From positions 38,643-102,642 of the forward strand of contig NZ_QUIV01000005.1 in NCBI RefSeq assembly GCF_003480315.1: a stretch of 64,000 nucleotides of DNA, read 5' to 3'. Origin of the DNA: Clostridium sp. AM33-3. GTDB lineage: Bacteria; Bacillota; Clostridia; Lachnospirales; Lachnospiraceae. Position 1 is the first letter of the stretch, and each line of letters begins with the position of its first letter. The notes below the pieces were generated by a model that saw only the letters and a list, made by a program, of their open reading frames with translations, did no database searches and had not been told where the DNA came from. Of this stretch, positions 63,533-64,000 are shown piece by piece. The position numbers and the translations under genes were made by a program.

Positions 63533-64000
63533 TTATTTATGGAAGCAGAGCTTACAGGTTGCACAGCCCTTTGCAATGGTATCCGTCAGATCCAGGGTGA
63601 GACCCATTTCCTCTGCGATGCCGCGGTCTCCGTCCATTGCAATGTCACATAACAGTGCGCAGGTCTCATCATCAAAGCCCTGTTTTTTCCATGCGTTTAA
63701 CAGTGCGCAGTAATGGAAATCTACCGGTACTTCAGAATCGGTCACTTCGTGTACGTCCATCTCGAAGGTCTTCTGACCAAGCTCTCCGAGGAATACGCCT
63801 GCGAATTTTTTACCATCATTGGAGCCTCCGCACGCTTCCTTGAAGCCTTTGCCGTGGAAGTTGCCGCAACGGCGAATTGCTCTGCGGAATGCCGGTTCCG
63901 GATCGATCCCATCTTTTCTTAATTCATCAAAGATCAGGCCCATCCAGGTTGCACGATGCTCGATCGCTGCGCGGTTGATGTTTACCTCAACATCATTTGT
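63533..64000 (-). CDS. ATC hydrolase family protein, tandem copy B, partial (5' end outside window)
   Basis: 155 visible codons, equal to residues 9-163 of copy A and identical to it at every amino acid, while the DNA differs at about 22 positions by my reading. The first eight codons lie beyond position 64000. The 41-base gap to copy A carries only the ribosome binding site. All family motifs listed for copy A are present. The start of the operon and any promoter are outside the window. Confidence 0.82.
   Translation of the reverse strand, partial: TNDVEVNINRAAIEHRATWMGLIFDELRKDGIDPEPAFRRAIRRCGNFHGKGFKEACGGSNDGKKFAGVFLGELGQKTFEMDVHEVTDSEVPVDFHYCALLNAWKKQGFDDETCALLCDIAMDGDRGIAEEMGLTLDLTDTIAKGCATCKLCFHK

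Overview
This is a chromosomal core segment of a spore-forming, Gram-positive anaerobe of the Clostridia, most likely a Lachnospiraceae member. The evidence is the sporulation genes (spoIVA, yqfC, yqfD, a BofC-like gene), the clostridial order ylxM-ffh-rpsP-khpA-rimM-trmD-rplS, the run DUF177-rpmF / plsX-acpP-rnc-smc-ftsY, a pyrophosphate-type phosphofructokinase, an ackA-pta pair, AGGAGG-type ribosome binding sites and near-consensus sigma-A promoters. GC content looks close to one half. Genus cannot be fixed from sequence alone. Almost every gene is on the minus strand; the one clear exception is a ribose-phosphate pyrophosphokinase (33909-35117, +). I see no tRNA, rRNA, CRISPR array, prophage or insertion sequence.

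Layout (minus-strand genes read from high to low coordinates). 1-9.9 kb: an operon of two flavoproteins, proB, a DUF896 protein, a fused 5-formyl-THF cyclo-ligase/ProA, a histidine phosphatase, miaB and mutS (cut by the window edge). 9.9-15 kb: rpsU, then yqfC-yqfD-phoH-ybeY-DUF3048 lipoprotein-BofC-like. 15-24 kb: a 41-residue membrane protein with alaS, an LprI-like protein, RNase HI, a beta-CASP nuclease, spoIVA and PPi-PFK. 24-29 kb: a complete branched-chain amino acid ABC system (livJ and livHMGF on separate promoters). 29-33.7 kb: a hairpin-rich repeat region, then DUF512-der-plsY-gpsA. 33.9-39.3 kb: prs, pgeF, yraN, rnhB, ylqF, lepB and rplS. 39.4-43.1 kb: the ribosome/SRP operon. 43.2-46.4 kb: nth, a CLC transporter and threonine ammonia-lyase. 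46.5-54.1 kb: ftsY, smc, rnc, acpP, plsX, rpmF and DUF177. 54.2-56.4 kb: ackA and pta. 56.6-64 kb: a second Liv-type ABC system preceded by two tandem ATC-hydrolase-family genes and followed by dhaK and dhaL.

Most of the window is well-understood housekeeping. The most unusual parts are: (i) the last 7.4 kb, where tandem ATC-hydrolase-like enzymes, a Liv-type importer and a DhaK/DhaL pair without DhaM look like one transcription unit for an unknown substrate; (ii) the in-frame cyclo-ligase/ProA fusion that still carries a perfect Shine-Dalgarno and ATG for free-standing ProA; (iii) consensus promoters overlapped by perfect palindromes upstream of DUF177-rpmF and of the flavoprotein operon; and (iv) a repeat at the end of gpsA that encloses a string of hairpins.
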